Below, one piece after another: positions 1 through 6,643 of a stretch of 19,547 nucleotides of DNA; the first letter of the stretch is position 1; the number at the start of each line of letters is the position of its first letter. Source of the DNA: AM-1111 sp046302135 (GTDB lineage: Bacteria > Bacteroidota > Bacteroidia > B-17B0 > Aurantibacillaceae). Both the position numbers and the translations under genes were made by a program. The notes beneath the pieces were generated by a model, which saw only the letters and a program-made list of their open reading frames with translations, was not told the origin of the DNA and searched no databases. The stretch spans positions 1 through 19,547 of the forward strand of contig JBKCIQ010000036.1 of the NCBI GenBank assembly GCA_046302135.1. Direction: 5' to 3'.

Positions 1-111
1 TTGATTGTTCAACTTACTTAAATGTAAAAGTTGATTGAAAATATTTTTAGAATCCGCTATTACACGAGCGGGATCTATAGCTGGTTTTGGTAAATGAACC
101 TTCTTTTCCAT
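1..111 (-). CDS. Unrecognised protein, N-terminal 37 codons only (runs off left edge)
   Basis: An open frame begins with ATG at 111 and stays open to the window edge, giving 37 residues that start MEKKVHLPKP and continue with a helical-looking, Leu/Asn-rich stretch. I recognise no family. The start follows an upstream in-frame stop (TAA at 117-115) by one codon, so ATG at 111 is the first ATG available. It lies beyond the tRNA-Cys terminator in the same direction, where integrated elements often sit, but nothing in these 37 residues proves an integrase or other mobile function. Whether it is a gene at all rests only on the open frame and its codon make-up. Confidence 0.4.
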   Translation of the reverse strand, partial: MEKKVHLPKPAIDPARVIADSKNIFNQLLHLSKLNNQ

Positions 112-282
112 AACTTAAATTTTAATACCATAAGTTACGAAGTCGAAGTTTTCAAAGCAAGTTAAAGCCGCCGAAATTGACTTTTGGTTTTTAACATTTG
201 AATGGAGTTTATTAACGCTGATTCCGTGTTTTTTGCCAGTGTACAGAGGAAGAGTTACTGTCACCTATAGTGTCACCTGGCC
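112..282 (-). other. Gap with a short 49-codon open frame and a direct repeat
   Basis: Between the tRNA terminator and the left-edge gene lies a 49-codon frame starting GTG at 264 and ending TAA at 115 (reads VTVTLPLYTG... and ends ...VTYGIKI). It is in the same frame as the left-edge gene, separated from it by the stop plus one codon. I do not recognise it and it may be noncoding. Its start overlaps a direct repeat of TGTCACCT (plus-strand reading, 259-266 and 271-278). On the minus strand this region reads AGGTGACACTATAG (278-265), identical to the core of the SP6 phage promoter; see findings. Confidence 0.3.
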
Positions 283-310
283 AAAAAAAATCCCCAATTT
301 TCATTGGGGA
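283..310 (-). terminator. Intrinsic terminator downstream of tRNA-Cys
   Basis: On the minus strand TCCCCAA and TTGGGGA (310-304 and 297-291) form a perfect 7-bp stem with a 6-base loop, followed directly by eight T (290-283). It lies 16 bases past the tRNA 3' end, so it most likely ends the tRNA-Cys transcript and insulates the left-edge gene. Confidence 0.85.
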
Positions 311-326
311 AATCGATTTTTTGATG

Positions 327-397
327 AGGTCCCGAGCGGATTCGAACCGCTGTAGGAGCTTTTGCAGAGCTCAGCCTAGCCACTCGGCCACAGGACC
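327..397 (-). tRNA. tRNA-Cys (anticodon GCA)
   Basis: A full cloverleaf can be drawn. The acceptor stem is GGTCCTG with CGGGACC (one G-T pair), the D-arm has GCC/GGC, the anticodon stem GAGCT/AGCTC encloses loop CTGCAAA with anticodon GCA, the variable loop is short, and the T-arm AGCGG/CCGCT encloses TTCGAAT. The discriminator base is U, as expected for tRNA-Cys. The 3' CCA is not encoded (CAT follows the discriminator position), so it must be added by the CCA-adding enzyme. The length of 71 nt is normal for this tRNA. Its 3' end could serve as an integration site for the unknown DNA to the left, but no second copy of the tRNA end is visible in the window. Confidence 0.97.
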
Positions 398-440
398 TTT
401 TTGTCAAATGAAAACAAATTTTATTTTCATTAAAGGGAAG

Positions 441-448
441 CAAATTTA
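441..448 (-). promoter_or_regulatory. Possible -7 box for tRNA-Cys
   Basis: On the minus strand TAAATTTG matches the Bacteroidota -7 consensus TAnnTTTG exactly and would start transcription about 35-40 bases before the tRNA. I see no convincing -33 TTG element at the usual spacing. Between this box and the tRNA is an 8-bp inverted repeat (AATGAAAA/TTTTCATT, 407-431) with a 9-base loop. It lacks a T-run, so I do not call it a terminator for pyrH. Confidence 0.35.
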
Positions 449-501
449 ATAAAAATCAGAATATAAATTACAGATAAAATGTTTTGAGAAAGTAATCTGT
501 T

Positions 502-1221
502 TTAGAATTCTACCAAAGTCCCAATGGGTTCTCCGGTAATCAATTTTCTCAAATTACCATTGGTATTCATATCAAAAACAATGATGGGCAATTTGTTTTC
601 ATTGCACAACGTAAAAGCGGTCATGTCCATCACTTCTAGTCCTTTCTTGTAAACCTCATCAAAGGTTATGGAATCATATTTTACAGCATCAGGATTTTTC
701 TCTGGATCCGCCGTGTAAATTCCATCTACCCGTGTTCCTTTTAAAATTACATCTGCCTCAATTTCTATTGCACGTAAAGTAGCGGCAGTATCTGTGGTAA
801 AATATGGATTACCTGTTCCTGCGCCGAAAATGACCACCCTACCCTTTTCCAAATGTCTTACTGCTCTTCTTCTGATAAATGGTTCACATATTTGTTCCAT
901 CTTTATGGCACTTTGCAACCTGGTCTGAACTCCAATACTCTCTAAAGCACTTTGCAAAGCCATGCTGTTAATTACGGTTGCCAACATCCCCATGTAATCT
1001 CCCTGCACTCTATCCATACCTCCTTCTTGCGCTTGTATCCCTCTAAAAATATTTCCACCACCAATTACAATGGCAACTTGTACATCAGCTCCAATAATTT
1101 CTTTCACTTGCTCCGCATAATCAGCCAATCGATCCTGATCGATACCAAAACTCTTTTTTCCCATTAATGCCTCTCCACTCAATTTGAGTAGTATTCTTTT
1201 GTATTTAAGTTTTGATGTCAT
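502..1221 (-). CDS. pyrH: UMP kinase
   Basis: This is uridylate kinase, which phosphorylates UMP to UDP with ATP in pyrimidine nucleotide synthesis in the cytoplasm. The 239 residues match the usual length of the bacterial hexameric enzyme (amino-acid kinase fold, unrelated to eukaryotic UMP/CMP kinase). Signature segments are in order: KRILLKLSGEAL near the N-terminus, GGGNIFRG around residue 55, an MGMLATVINSMALQ helix, GTGNPYFTTDTAA for substrate binding, and KGTRVDGIYTADP followed by a Leu/Pro-rich C-terminal strand region. It starts with ATG 61 nt after tsf, but an intrinsic terminator lies in that gap, so expression depends on read-through or on a weak promoter of its own that I cannot identify with confidence. 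The order tsf then pyrH is widely conserved in bacteria. Confidence 0.97.
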   Translation of the reverse strand: MTSKLKYKRILLKLSGEALMGKKSFGIDQDRLADYAEQVKEIIGADVQVAIVIGGGNIFRGIQAQEGGMDRVQGDYMGMLATVINSMALQSALESIGVQTRLQSAIKMEQICEPFIRRRAVRHLEKGRVVIFGAGTGNPYFTTDTAATLRAIEIEADVILKGTRVDGIYTADPEKNPDAVKYDSITFDEVYKKGLEVMDMTAFTLCNENKLPIIVFDMNTNGNLRKLITGEPIGTLVEF

Positions 1222-1247
1222 TTTATTTTTGTTTTTAAAAATTCGGC

Positions 1248-1271
1248 AAAAAAAAATCCCTCAATGAGGGA
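1248..1271 (-). terminator. Intrinsic terminator after tsf
   Basis: On the minus strand TCCCTCATTGAGGGA (1271-1257) folds into a stem of at least 5 bp (TCCCT/AGGGA) and is followed by nine T (1256-1248). It sits 12 bases past the tsf stop codon and ends the rplM-rpsI-rpsB-tsf transcript, at least partly separating pyrH from it. Confidence 0.8.
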
Positions 1272-1282
1272 CTTTAATTTTT

Positions 1283-2107
1283 TTAAATTAACGAGAGGCG
1301 CTTAAAGCCTTTCACCTGAAGTCCTTTGTCTGATTGTTCAAGATACTGACGAACAGTTAATTTACTATCCTTGAAAAATTCTTGATTCAAAAGTGTACAC
1401 TCCTTAAAGAATTTATTCAACTTACCCAAAGCAATCTTCTCAACCATATCTTCTGGCTTACCTTCCTGACGGGTAGTCTCTCTGGCAATATCCAATTCTT
1501 TGTCTAAAGTTTTCTGATCTACATCATCCTTATCAATAGAAACAGGATTCATAGAGGCTACCTGCATTGCAATGCTCTTGGAGATTTCTTCTGATGTTTC
1601 TTTAGAAAAACCAACTACACACGCCAAACGGTTACCAGGATGGTTATAAGCAACAACTTGCTCAGCATTTACTACCTCATAATAAGAAACATCAATTTTT
1701 TCTCCAATCTTACCCATCTGCTCCATGAATTTATCGCTTACGGTAATTTCGGAATTATATGGTAAGGCTTTTAATGCTGTAATGTCAGCCGGAGCTTTCT
1801 CAACTGCTATCTGCGCAACAGTGTATGCGAATTGCTGAAAATCTTCATTCTTAGCAACGAAATCAGTTTCACAATTAACGAAAAGTAAAACACCTTTTTT
1901 CTTATCATCAGAAACTTTTGCCACCACACAACCTTCGTTAGCATCACGATCCTGACGGTTAGCAGCAATTTTAGCTCCCTTCTTTCTCAATAACTCAATT
2001 GCGAGTTCAAAATCTCCATTCGATTCTTCAAGTGCCTTTTTACAATCCATCATACCGGCACCAGTCTTTTGACGAAGTTTATTTACATCTGCAGCTGTAA
2101 TAGCCAT
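1283..2107 (-). CDS. tsf: Elongation factor Ts
   Basis: EF-Ts is the nucleotide exchange factor that regenerates EF-Tu-GTP from EF-Tu-GDP in the cytoplasm. The 274 residues begin with the UBA-like N-terminal domain (KLRQKTGAGMMDCKKALEE, about residues 10-28, then the LRKKGAKIAA segment). The core contains TDFVAKN (about residues 81-87), the conserved motif that contacts the EF-Tu nucleotide site. The C-terminal dimerisation part follows. The ATG at 2107 lies 9 nt after the rpsB stop, so the two genes are translationally close and co-transcribed, the near-universal rpsB-tsf arrangement. Confidence 0.97.
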   Translation of the reverse strand: MAITAADVNKLRQKTGAGMMDCKKALEESNGDFELAIELLRKKGAKIAANRQDRDANEGCVVAKVSDDKKKGVLLFVNCETDFVAKNEDFQQFAYTVAQIAVEKAPADITALKALPYNSEITVSDKFMEQMGKIGEKIDVSYYEVVNAEQVVAYNHPGNRLACVVGFSKETSEEISKSIAMQVASMNPVSIDKDDVDQKTLDKELDIARETTRQEGKPEDMVEKIALGKLNKFFKECTLLNQEFFKDSKLTVRQYLEQSDKGLQVKGFKRLSLI

Positions 2108-2116
2108 ATTTCAAAA

Positions 2117-2956
2117 TTATTTTTTAGTTGTACGCTTTCTTAATTTCTTTCCTCCACCCTCAGATGAAGTTTCTTCCTCAGCAACACCTTCTAAATTACC
2201 AAGTGTATCTACCACTTCATCATTCTCTTCTGACTTATCTCTTTCCTCAGCAGCAGATTCTTTGTCTAATTTTCTTTCAGATAGCCCTTCTGCAATTGCT
2301 TTACACATAATTTCAGTAATGTAGGCTACAGAAGAAGCAGCATCATCATTTGCGGGAATTGGATAATCCACTTTATTTGGATCGGTGTTGGTATCTACGA
2401 TTGCATAAGTAGGAATATTCAATTTATGGGCCTCTGCAACTGCAATATGTTCCTTAACGATGTCAACAATAAATAAAGCGGCAGGAAGACGAGTCAAATC
2501 TGCCACTGAACCAAACTGAATTTCAAGCTTTGAACGCTCACGAGTTTTCATCAAACGCTCTTTCTTGCTCATAGTTGCAAATGTACCGTCAGTTTGCATT
2601 TTATCTAACTGAGCCATTTTTCTTACAGTCTTGCGAATGGTTGCAAAGTTGGTAAGCATACCGCCCGGCCATCTTTCTGTAACGAATGGCATATTAACTG
2701 CCTTCACTTTACTGGCAACAATATCTTTGGCTTGTTTCTTAGTTGCAACAAACAATATCTTTTTTCCTGAGCGTGCAATCTGTTTTAGTGAGTTGGCAGC
2801 TTCTTCAATTTTTACAACAGTCTTGTTCAGATCTATAATGTGAATACCGTTCTTTTCAGAGTAAATATAAGGCGCCATTGCAGGATTCCACTTTCTTTTT
2901 AAGTGTCCGAAGTGTGCCCCAACTTCTAATAATTCGTCGAATGATGTTCTTGACAT
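2117..2956 (-). CDS. rpsB: 30S ribosomal protein S2 (uS2)
   Basis: uS2 binds late to the back of the 30S subunit between head and body and is needed for S1 and mRNA binding. The N-terminus has the family signature FDELLEVGAHFGH with KRKWNPAMAPYIY, followed by HIIDLNKT, RWPGGMLTN, and AIVDTNTDPNKVDYPIPANDDA near residue 200. The family is typically about 225-260 residues. This copy is 279 because of a low-complexity tail of some 50 residues after the last conserved helix (LSERKLDKES onward), acidic at first (many E/D) and ending in a basic KKLRKRTTKK. Such tails are common in Bacteroidota. The gap to rpsI upstream is 23 nt, so it is third in the rplM operon. Confidence 0.97.
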   Translation of the reverse strand: MSRTSFDELLEVGAHFGHLKRKWNPAMAPYIYSEKNGIHIIDLNKTVVKIEEAANSLKQIARSGKKILFVATKKQAKDIVASKVKAVNMPFVTERWPGGMLTNFATIRKTVRKMAQLDKMQTDGTFATMSKKERLMKTRERSKLEIQFGSVADLTRLPAALFIVDIVKEHIAVAEAHKLNIPTYAIVDTNTDPNKVDYPIPANDDAASSVAYITEIMCKAIAEGLSERKLDKESAAEERDKSEENDEVVDTLGNLEGVAEEETSSEGGGKKLRKRTTKK

Positions 2957-2979
2957 GTGTTATTGTTTGTATTTTTTGA

Positions 2980-3366
2980 TTAACGTTTACTGAATTGGAA
3001 GCGGCGGCGAGCTTTCTTCTGACCGAATTTCTTACGCTCTACCATTCTTGGATCGCGGGTCACCAAGCCTTCTGCACGAAGACTTGATTTAATTGCCGGA
3101 TCAATTTCTATGAGTGCTTTTGCAATCGCCAAACGAATTGCTTGTGCTTGACCGGTAATACCTCCTCCACGCACATTTACGTTCACATCGTATTCGTTGC
3201 GAACTTTAGCTACATCCAAAGATTGTTCAACATAGTAATGAAGTACAGGAGTATGAAAAAAACTTTTGAAATCCTTTCCGTTTACAGTGATTGCTCCTGA
3301 ACCTTTCGAAAGATAAACTCTCGCTACTGCGGTTTTTCTTCTACCTGATGTATTGGTAACTTTCAT
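2980..3366 (-). CDS. rpsI: 30S ribosomal protein S9 (uS9)
   Basis: uS9 is a head protein of the 30S subunit whose C-terminal tail reaches the P-site tRNA. The 128 residues show the typical start (TSGRRKTAVARVYL), the VRGGGITGQAQAIRLAIAKAL core, and a very basic C-terminal end KKARRRFQFSKR, including the conserved terminal SKR that contacts tRNA. The ATG at 3366 lies only 2 nt after the rplM stop, so the pair is translationally coupled. Confidence 0.97.
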   Translation of the reverse strand: MKVTNTSGRRKTAVARVYLSKGSGAITVNGKDFKSFFHTPVLHYYVEQSLDVAKVRNEYDVNVNVRGGGITGQAQAIRLAIAKALIEIDPAIKSSLRAEGLVTRDPRMVERKKFGQKKARRRFQFSKR

Positions 3367-3368
3367 GC

Positions 3369-3827
3369 TTAAGCTTTTACAGTTTTAATATCAATTTTTC
3401 TTGGATTTTGACCCTCATGTGGATGATTGTCACCTGCATAAATAAATACATGGGTATTTAATTTAGCTCCTAATTTATTTTTAGGAATCATACCGTGAAT
3501 AGCATGATGCAGAATCTCGGTTGGCTTACGGTTCAACAACTCCTTTGGAGTAGCAAAACGCTGACCTCCCGGATAACCGGTGTATCTTACATATTCCTTA
3601 TCGGTCAATTTCTTACCGGTAAAGCGTATTTTTTCTGCGTTGATGATTATTACATTATCTCCGCAATCTACGTGAGGAGTGTAAGAGGTTTTATGCTTTC
3701 CACGCAATAAATATGCAACTTTGGACGCAAGGCGACCTACCACTTCATTCTCAGCATCTACAATAAGCCAGTCTTTTTTAACTTCAGCTTTATTGGTGCT
3801 TTTTGTGTTATAACTTCTTGTATTCAC
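3369..3827 (-). CDS. rplM: 50S ribosomal protein L13 (uL13)
   Basis: uL13 is an early-assembly protein of the 50S subunit. Conserved segments are DWLIVDAENEVVGRLAS, YLLRGKHKTSYTPHVDCGDNVIIINA, HAIHGMIPKNKLG and the C-terminal HPHEGQNP. I place the start at GTG 3827 (protein NTRSYNTKST..., 152 residues), not at the upstream in-frame ATG at 3875. The shorter form matches the family length and N-terminus, and the best promoter (-7 box at 3871-3864) lies between the two candidates, so the ATG would not be transcribed. No Shine-Dalgarno sequence is visible, as is usual in this phylum. It is the first gene of the rplM-rpsI-rpsB-tsf operon. Confidence 0.93.
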   Translation of the reverse strand: MNTRSYNTKSTNKAEVKKDWLIVDAENEVVGRLASKVAYLLRGKHKTSYTPHVDCGDNVIIINAEKIRFTGKKLTDKEYVRYTGYPGGQRFATPKELLNRKPTEILHHAIHGMIPKNKLGAKLNTHVFIYAGDNHPHEGQNPRKIDIKTVKA

Positions 3828-3863
3828 GACAATTATTTTTCTTTGTTCCTTTAAAAAGGGGTG

Positions 3864-3895
3864 CGAAGATAACAAGTAAAAATTAACCTGACAAA
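3864..3895 (-). promoter_or_regulatory. Promoter of the rplM-rpsI-rpsB-tsf operon
   Basis: On the minus strand TTTG (3895-3892) is followed after 20 bases by TATCTTCG (3871-3864), one mismatch from the Bacteroidota -7 consensus TAnnTTTG, then by GCACCCC where transcription should begin. The geometry fits the -33/-7 pattern of the primary sigma factor in this phylum. It leaves a leader of about 30 nt before the GTG start of rplM. Confidence 0.65.
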
Positions 3896-4196
3896 TTTTA
3901 TCATTTATTTTAAGCGGATTTTACAGTGTAATTCCCAAAATATTAAAAAGCGCATTTAACATTAGATATGGATTATTCTCTTAATGATCTGTTTATGAAT
4001 ACTTTAAGGTTTAAAAGATGGGCAAAGTAAACATATTAATAGTAGAAAAACCGGAAAAACGCTCTTAAGCATAGTTTACTCTTTACTTTATTAAGAGAGA
4101 GTCAATCGGTATGAAATACCTAAAGGAATGAAATATTAAGGCAAAAGATACTTAAAGAAAATAGGGTTAAAAAAATTTGGCATCATAAAAACAAAG
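3896..4196. other. Intergenic gap without a recognisable gene
   Basis: About 300 AT-rich bases separate the rplM promoter from the stop of the lipoprotein gene. I see no credible gene. A few weak structures exist: GGTATGAAATACC (4108-4120), a 5-bp stem with a 3-base loop and no T-run, and a CTCTTAA/TTAAGAG inverted repeat around 4062-4097. None is a convincing terminator for the five-gene run ending at 4197. On the plus strand 4018-4068 encodes a 16-residue open frame (MGKVNILIVE...), probably chance. Confidence 0.5.
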
Positions 4197-4904
4197 CTAA
4201 AACCCCAATCCAAATATGGTAACAAATGAAGAAAATAGCAATATTGTAAAAGATAATACACCGACAAGAATTGCAAGGTATCTAATTAATAATGTGAAAA
4301 AAGAACTGCTAGAAAAATCATCACCTGTCGTCATAAGTAAAATTAAACCCAATACAAGCGACAAAAGTGCGGACAACCATAGCCATATTAATTCCATGTC
4401 TGCAGATAATACAGCCAACGTACCGCACAAAATAAAGAGAAGGATAGAAGCCAAGTAAATCAAAATGGAAAAATCTCCTTGGCCTTGTCCACTTTTACTG
4501 TTTTTTTTAACCACGCTCTTTGGGCTTATTAATGGTGCTGTAAGTTTTTTAAAATCGGAATAAGACAAATTATTTATTGATTGTTTTATTGCTAACGCTG
4601 ATGGTTTTTTGTTTGTGTCGGCAACCAAGCTGAATTGATTTTTTGATGTTTTAACTCTGCTGCATGTTTCAATTTTATTATCAGATTGGTTATAACTGGA
4701 GTCTATTTGAATCTTATTGGGTTTATTCTGTATATCTTTTTTGTTAGCAGAAGTATGACTTACTTCATTCGTTTGATTGTTGCCTTTTTTAAATAAACTC
4801 CACTCAAAGTGATAGCCGGAGTTATATCTTTTTTTTGTAATGGAACAGGAAAATAAAAGCAACGCTAGTAGAATCAAGGAAATAGAGTAAACAGATTTTT
4901 TCAT
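4197..4904 (-). CDS. Unrecognised lipoprotein with three C-terminal membrane segments
   Basis: The 235-residue product has a clear lipoprotein signal: Lys-rich start (MKKSVYS), hydrophobic core, and the lipobox LLFSC with Cys at residue 20. The segment just after it (KKRYNSGYHFEW) resembles a motif I associate with Bacteroidota lipoproteins carrying an RxxGYxxxW stretch after the lipidated Cys. Residues about 30-140 are polar and Asn/Lys/Ser-rich, probably disordered. The last 90 residues hold three hydrophobic segments (about 148-168, 170-193 and 205-232) separated by short acidic or Ser-rich turns, so the C-terminus is likely embedded in the inner membrane. A lipid anchor plus three transmembrane helices is an odd combination. 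The ATG lies 5 nt after the stop of the carboxypeptidase gene, implying co-expression. Function unknown. Confidence 0.75.
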   Translation of the reverse strand: MKKSVYSISLILLALLLFSCSITKKRYNSGYHFEWSLFKKGNNQTNEVSHTSANKKDIQNKPNKIQIDSSYNQSDNKIETCSRVKTSKNQFSLVADTNKKPSALAIKQSINNLSYSDFKKLTAPLISPKSVVKKNSKSGQGQGDFSILIYLASILLFILCGTLAVLSADMELIWLWLSALLSLVLGLILLMTTGDDFSSSSFFTLLIRYLAILVGVLSFTILLFSSFVTIFGLGF

Positions 4905-4909
4905 GGAGC

Positions 4910-6643
4910 TTATTGCCTATAAATTTTATAAACAGGGTACAAATTGTGAGAGGCCTCTTTATATTTCGAGTGCTGAAAAATGTAATTGAGTTGCTGCCAG
5001 TGATTGTTTTTTAATTTTTCATCTTTTGATTTTTCTAGTTCAAGTTTAATCTTTAATTCCGGATTTTGCTGGAGAATTTTTTCAGCATCTTCTTCAAATG
5101 CATAGTCGGAAAACCATTCCTTTTGCTGAAGTACTGCATCAAAAAAGTTCCATGCAAAAAAACCATCTTTACTTTCCGGCTCCAGTGTTTCCGCAAGAAA
5201 TTTACTCCCGATCTGACGACCTGGAATTAAAAAATCTCCCTTATAAATTTTAACCTGTCTTTGTACACTTCCCGTTTTAATATCATAATGCAAATAATGT
5301 CCTTCATATGGAGTTTGTACAGTTCTAAAACTTTCAATGTATTTGGCGTCAACCTTTATCAACGAGTCGTTCTTTACCTTTTTCAATTCAATGTCATGAA
5401 GTCTAAGTATTTCAATAACATCATTCCACGCTTGAGATATTACGTAGTATTCCGGAACAACAGTTGTATCCCCCGGAATAAAATAATTGTGAAACGGAAT
5501 TTCCTTTTCCCATTTTTCATTTCTGTCATAATACAATCTTTGCAAATTAGAAATACTACTGGTTTTATATCCTGCCTTGTATCCTTTGAAGTTAAAAGAA
5601 CTGATGAGGTTTTCATTGTGCTTCCAATTAAAAAACATCTCTTTTGAATCCTTAGTTTCGCTTTCTTTTGTTTTTTTCCAATCTATAATGTCTTTGTAGT
5701 AAGTCTGAGAAACTGAAATAAAGGCATTCAAAATTTCGATTGTTGCATTCACGCGCTGAGGATATGGTTTTAGCATATGTGATTCCGTGACATAGCTAAT
5801 ACAATTGAATAATGTTGTAAATCCGGTTAAATATCTTGGTGTCTGGTTAAACTCATACAGCCCGCTATCAGGAGTTGAGGCAACCGACTCAACATATGGA
5901 CAAATTTCTTCACCTGACTTTTTCATTATATTGCTAACCTCTTGTGTTAGTATTTCAGGTAAAGGAATCTGTCTTAAATTTTGATTTGACTTGCCTGAAT
6001 TTGGATAAATCAAAGTCATTGTGTAAGGGTAATCGGCTCCGTTACTGACGTGTGTATCAATAAATATTTCCGGATTCCATTGGTGAAAAATTTTTATTAG
6101 GGAGCGGGTGTTTTCTGCATCACACTTTACAAAATCCCTATTCAAGTCAAGGTTCTTTCCGTTTCCCCTGAACCCAAACTCTTCAGGTCCATTCTGGTTC
6201 ATTCTCATTACAGAATTTCTCCTCAAGCAACCATCAATATTAAAAACAGGGACAATACAAATTACCACATTCTCAGGTATGGCCTTAGGATTATCTGCAA
6301 AACTCTTTACTATATTAATACTCGCGTCTATTCCGTCGGGCTCTCCAGGATGAATGCCATTATTAATCATCAAAATAACTTTTCCACTACGATGTAATTT
6401 GTCCGGATTAAATTGCTTCGATTTAGAAATTACAAATAAATGAAGTGGGTTTCCTGAGTCTGTTTTACCGCATGTAATAAGTTTGAAATAGGGAGATTTC
6501 TTTGAAATACTCTCGTAAAATTCTATGATTTGTTTATACTCAGGTGTTTTATTTTTAAGATATAGTTTTTCAATTTGTGATTGAGCTGAAAACAAAAATA
6601 AAACTAAAACAACAAGTATATTAAATCCTCTTGAGTCAGTCAC
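4910..6643 (-). CDS. Secreted M14-family zinc carboxypeptidase
   Basis: The 577-residue protein has an N-terminal hydrophobic signal (about residues 8-21, ILVVLVLFLFSAQSQ), so it is exported. The zinc-carboxypeptidase fold of family M14 is visible from conserved residues: H98 and E101 in GIHPGEPDG (HxxE zinc ligands), NLDLNRDF around 164-171 with the substrate-carboxylate Arg/Asn, H198 in FIDTHVSNGADY as third ligand, and E287 in SYVTESHM as the likely catalytic Glu. The part after about residue 310 is less familiar and may be an added beta-rich domain. Predicted activity is removal of C-terminal residues from peptides or amide-linked substrates; the substrate is not known. It starts with GTG at 6643, the only start before the signal peptide, and overlaps the preceding gene by 8 nt (GTGACTGA), which implies translational coupling. 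Confidence 0.88.
   Translation of the reverse strand: MTDSRGFNILVVLVLFLFSAQSQIEKLYLKNKTPEYKQIIEFYESISKKSPYFKLITCGKTDSGNPLHLFVISKSKQFNPDKLHRSGKVILMINNGIHPGEPDGIDASINIVKSFADNPKAIPENVVICIVPVFNIDGCLRRNSVMRMNQNGPEEFGFRGNGKNLDLNRDFVKCDAENTRSLIKIFHQWNPEIFIDTHVSNGADYPYTMTLIYPNSGKSNQNLRQIPLPEILTQEVSNIMKKSGEEICPYVESVASTPDSGLYEFNQTPRYLTGFTTLFNCISYVTESHMLKPYPQRVNATIEILNAFISVSQTYYKDIIDWKKTKESETKDSKEMFFNWKHNENLISSFNFKGYKAGYKTSSISNLQRLYYDRNEKWEKEIPFHNYFIPGDTTVVPEYYVISQAWNDVIEILRLHDIELKKVKNDSLIKVDAKYIESFRTVQTPYEGHYLHYDIKTGSVQRQVKIYKGDFLIPGRQIGSKFLAETLEPESKDGFFAWNFFDAVLQQKEWFSDYAFEEDAEKILQQNPELKIKLELEKSKDEKLKNNHWQQLNYIFQHSKYKEASHNLYPVYKIYRQ

Noticed and set aside
265..278. SP6-core match as contamination by cloning-vector sequence
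   Set aside because: Only the 14-base core matches. The bases on both sides differ from vector contexts and continue into a natural-looking AT-rich sequence with the tRNA terminator.
407..431. AATGAAAA/TTTTCATT hairpin as a pyrH terminator
   Set aside because: The stem is almost all A-T and is not followed by a T-run on the minus strand. It lies between the presumed tRNA promoter and the tRNA.
4018..4068. Plus-strand frame MGKVNILIVEKPEKRS, resembling the start of a response-regulator receiver domain
   Set aside because: Only 16 codons, followed at once by a stop and without any continuation in other frames. A decayed gene cannot be told from chance.
4216..4458. Plus-strand 80-codon open frame
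   Set aside because: Lies wholly inside the lipoprotein gene on the opposite strand, which has a clear lipobox and membrane helices. The plus-strand product has no recognisable features.
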